Below are positions 3,385 to 5,688 of a stretch of 5,688 nucleotides of DNA, piece after piece. This DNA comes from JBFWQM01 sp050249455 (GTDB taxonomy: Bacteria; Pseudomonadota; Alphaproteobacteria; MPNO01; VGEU01), in NCBI GenBank assembly GCA_050249455.1, contig JBFWQM010000303.1, positions 1-5,688 on the forward strand, in the 5' to 3' direction. The notes under the pieces are model-generated. The model had not been told where the DNA came from and searched no databases. It saw only the letters and a program-made list of their open reading frames with translations. The position numbers were made by a program, and so were the translations under genes. How positions within the stretch are numbered: position 1 is the first letter of the stretch; each line of letters begins with the position of its first letter.

Positions 3385-5688
3385 ATGTTCGGAAAACGGG
3401 TCAAGCGGATCGAGGATCCCGCGCTGCTGCGCGGCCGGGGACGGTATGTCGACGACATCCGCCTGCCGGCGATGCTGCACGCGCACTTCGTGCGCAGCCC
3501 GCACCCGCACGCCGCCTTCACCGCGATCGACGCGACCGCCGCGCGCGCGCAGCCGGGCGTGTTCGGCGTCTGGACGCTCGCCGACCTCGCGCCGCATGTC
3601 ACGGGCGAGCAGCTGCCGGTAGGCATGCCGTCCGGCGCGCTGCGCCAGAGCGTCGACCCGTGGCTGCTCGCCCGGGACGAGGTGCGCCATGTCGGCGAGC
3701 CGGTCGCGGTCGTGCTGGCCGACAACCGCTACGCGGCGGAGGACGCGGCGACGCTGGTCGAGGTCGACTACGAGCCGCTGCCCGCTTCCGGCGACTGCCG
3801 CGCGGCGCTGCGCGCCGATGCGCCGCGCGCCCACCGCGGCGCGAAGGACAACGTCGTCGCCGCGTTCGCGCTCGCCTATGGCGACACCGACGCGGCGTTC
3901 GCCGGCGCCGCGCACGCGTTCGAGGAGACGTTCTGGCAGCACAAGGGTTGCGGCCACGCCATCGAGTGCCGCGGCGTGGTCGCGCAGTACGACCGCAACC
4001 GGGATTTCCTCACCGTATGGTCGGGCACCCAGATGGCGCACCGCGCGCACGGGCTGATCGTCCAGATCCTCGGCATGCACGAGGACCAGGTGCGCGTCAT
4101 CGCGCCCGACGTCGGCGGCGGCTTCGGGCCGAAGTTCATCTTCTACCCGGAAGAGGCGGTGATCCCGCTGCTCGCCCGCCTGACCGGCCGGCCGGTCAAG
4201 TGGATCGAGGATCGGCGCGAGCACTTCGTCACCGCGACGCAGGAGCGCGACCAGCTGTGGACCTTGGAGGTCGCGACCGACGGCGACGGCCGCCTGCAGG
4301 GCGTGCGCGGCACGATGATCCACGACCACGGCGCCTACTCGGCCTATGGCGTCAACCTGCCCTACAACTCCGCCACCAACTTCATCGGGCCGTACCACCT
4401 CCCGGCGCTGAAGCTGGAGGTGACGCTCGCGCTCACCAACAAGGTGTCGGTGACGCCGGTGCGCGGCGCCGGGCGCCAGCAGGGCACGTTCGCGATGGAG
4501 CGGCTGATGGACCGCATCGCGCGCGAGATGAATCTGGATCGGACGGAGGTGCGCCGGCGCAACCTGATCCCGGCGGAGCGGATGCCCTACACGGTGCCGA
4601 TCGTCACCCGCGACGGCTCGTCGATGACCTATGACAGCGGCGACTATCCGGAGGCGCAGCGCCGCGCGCTGGCCGCCGCCGGCTACGCCGACTTCCCGGC
4701 GCGCCAGGAGGCGGCGCGGCGCACCGGCCGCCACCTCGGCCTCGGCATCGCCAACTACGTCGAGGGCACCGGCCGCGGCCCGTTCGAGTCCGCGACCGTG
4801 CGCATCGGCCCGTCGGGGCGCGTCTTCGTCTACACCGGGGCCACCGCGCAGGGACAGGGCCTGCACACCGCGCTGGCGCAGGTGACGGCGGGCGAGCTCG
4901 GCGTCGATCCGGCCGACGTGACCGTCGTGGCCGGCGACACCGCGACCGTGAAGCTTGGCCTCGGCGCCTTCGCGAGCCGCCAGGCGGTGACCGCCGGCAA
5001 CTCGGCGCACCTTGCCGCGCGCAAGGTGCGCGACAAGGCGGTGAAGGTCGCCGCGCTCGTCCTGGAGGCGGCGGAGGCGGACCTCGAGGTCGCGGACGGC
5101 CGCGTGCGGGTGCGCGGCGTGCCCGAGATGTCGGTGGCGCTCGCCGACGTGTCGCGCGCGGTCGCGGGCATGCCCGGCTTCGCGCTGCCCGGCGGCATGA
5201 CGCCCGGGCTGGAGGCGTCCGAGACGTTCCAGCCGCCCACCCTCACCTACTGCAACGGCACCCACGTCGCGGAGGTGGAGGTCGATGCGGAGACCGGCGT
5301 GGTGACCATCCTGCGCTACGTCGTGGTCCACGACTCCGGCCGGCTGATCAACCCGATGATCGTGGACGGCCAGATCGTCGGCGGCGCCGCGCACGGCATC
5401 GGCTCGGCACTGTTCGAGTGGATGGGCTACGACGACGGCGGCCAGCCGCTGACCACGACCTTCGCGGAGTACCTGCTGCCGACTGCGCCGGAGATCCCGC
5501 GCTTCGAGCTGCACCACATGGAATCGCCCTCGGCGACCAACCCGCTTGGCGTCAAGGGCGCGGGCGAGGGCGGCACCATCCCGGCGACCGCGGTGATCGC
5601 CTCGGCCGTCGAGGACGCGCTGAAGCCGTTCGGCGTGCGCATCACCGACATCCCGATCCAGCCGGCCCGGCTGGTCGAGATGATCGCG
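3385..5688 (+). CDS. Xanthine dehydrogenase/CO-dehydrogenase-like molybdopterin-binding large subunit, 3' end outside window
   Basis: This is the large catalytic subunit of a molybdenum hydroxylase, which uses molybdopterin cytosine dinucleotide to hydroxylate an aldehyde or N-heterocycle, with electrons passed to 2Fe-2S and FAD subunits. The frame is open for 768 residues without a stop; relatives are about 770-790 long, so only the tip is missing. Domains: N-terminal hammerhead domain (about 12-120) opening RVKRIEDPALLRGRGRYVDDI, then the two molybdopterin-binding domains. Cofactor and active-site signs: GTQMAH (214-219), DVGGGFGPK (242-250), PVRGAGRQQGTF (358-369), EGTGRGPFE (460-468), QGQG (489-492) and GVKGAGEGG (722-730) with the expected catalytic Glu728. 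The loop that carries AYxCSFR in true aerobic CO dehydrogenase is RGAGR here, so it is not a form I CO dehydrogenase. The substrate is unknown. There is no signal peptide. The start is ATG with GAGGG 5-6 nt upstream. No small or medium subunit gene lies upstream; they may follow to the right. Confidence 0.93.
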   Translation, partial: MFGKRVKRIEDPALLRGRGRYVDDIRLPAMLHAHFVRSPHPHAAFTAIDATAARAQPGVFGVWTLADLAPHVTGEQLPVGMPSGALRQSVDPWLLARDEVRHVGEPVAVVLADNRYAAEDAATLVEVDYEPLPASGDCRAALRADAPRAHRGAKDNVVAAFALAYGDTDAAFAGAAHAFEETFWQHKGCGHAIECRGVVAQYDRNRDFLTVWSGTQMAHRAHGLIVQILGMHEDQVRVIAPDVGGGFGPKFIFYPEEAVIPLLARLTGRPVKWIEDRREHFVTATQERDQLWTLEVATDGDGRLQGVRGTMIHDHGAYSAYGVNLPYNSATNFIGPYHLPALKLEVTLALTNKVSVTPVRGAGRQQGTFAMERLMDRIAREMNLDRTEVRRRNLIPAERMPYTVPIVTRDGSSMTYDSGDYPEAQRRALAAAGYADFPARQEAARRTGRHLGLGIANYVEGTGRGPFESATVRIGPSGRVFVYTGATAQGQGLHTALAQVTAGELGVDPADVTVVAGDTATVKLGLGAFASRQAVTAGNSAHLAARKVRDKAVKVAALVLEAAEADLEVADGRVRVRGVPEMSVALADVSRAVAGMPGFALPGGMTPGLEASETFQPPTLTYCNGTHVAEVEVDAETGVVTILRYVVVHDSGRLINPMIVDGQIVGGAAHGIGSALFEWMGYDDGGQPLTTTFAEYLLPTAPEIPRFELHHMESPSATNPLGVKGAGEGGTIPATAVIASAVEDALKPFGVRITDIPIQPARLVEMIA

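Noticed and set aside
2118..3725. 535-codon minus-strand frame across DUF2336 and the hydroxylase start
   Set aside because: It runs across two well-supported plus-strand genes and its composition (LDQ/LEL/VGD-rich) is a typical antisense reading; no family resemblance.
3330..4634. 434-codon plus-strand frame inside the hydroxylase region
   Set aside because: It is a shifted reading of the hydroxylase gene, Arg/Ala-rich with no motifs. The true frame, starting at 3385, has no stop before the window edge.
2965..5517. 850-codon open frame on the minus strand across the molybdenum hydroxylase gene
   Set aside because: It is antisense to a gene with unmistakable conserved motifs. The translation is rich in Arg, Ala, Gly, His, Asp and Val with no domain, as expected for an opposite-strand shadow in very G+C-rich DNA.

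Overview
The window is very G+C-rich bacterial DNA, with codon third positions almost all G or C. It probably comes from an alphaproteobacterium of the Rhodospirillales/Hyphomicrobiales type. Three things suggest this: a DUF2336 protein (a family known mainly from Alphaproteobacteria), a zinc-ribbon Nudix protein of a kind common there, and two near-matches to the CtrA box in the central intergenic region. These placements come from recalled family knowledge, not from a search.

Layout. The left third (1-2004) is read on the minus strand. In transcription order it holds a small proline-rich protein (2004-1798), a Nudix hydrolase (1741-1196), a 1-Cys peroxiredoxin of the Prx6 type (1129-497), an intrinsic terminator with a UUCG tetraloop (about 471-441), and the first 141 codons of a tartrate/D-malate dehydrogenase family gene (425-1), which starts with GTG and leaves the window at the left. 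The right part is read on the plus strand: a DUF2336 helical-repeat protein (2148-3314), then the large molybdopterin-binding subunit of a xanthine dehydrogenase/CO-dehydrogenase-like hydroxylase (from 3385), still open at the right edge. The two halves diverge from a 143-bp intergenic region (2005-2147) that is AT-richer than its surroundings and carries several short repeats and palindromes.

How the genes relate. The Nudix and peroxiredoxin genes could share a transcript and both fit housekeeping or oxidative-damage clean-up, but the gaps of 56-66 bp leave room for separate promoters. The terminator separates the peroxiredoxin from the dehydrogenase. The molybdenum hydroxylase has no iron-sulfur or FAD partner gene upstream; any partner must lie to the right or elsewhere.

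All gaps between genes are shorter than 150 bp. I saw no tRNA, rRNA, CRISPR array, insertion sequence or phage gene. The gene content is ordinary and I do not find a convincing new system. The points most worth a second look are the architecture of the divergent control region, the start context of the DUF2336 gene, the small proline-rich ORF, and the substrate and partners of the molybdenum hydroxylase.
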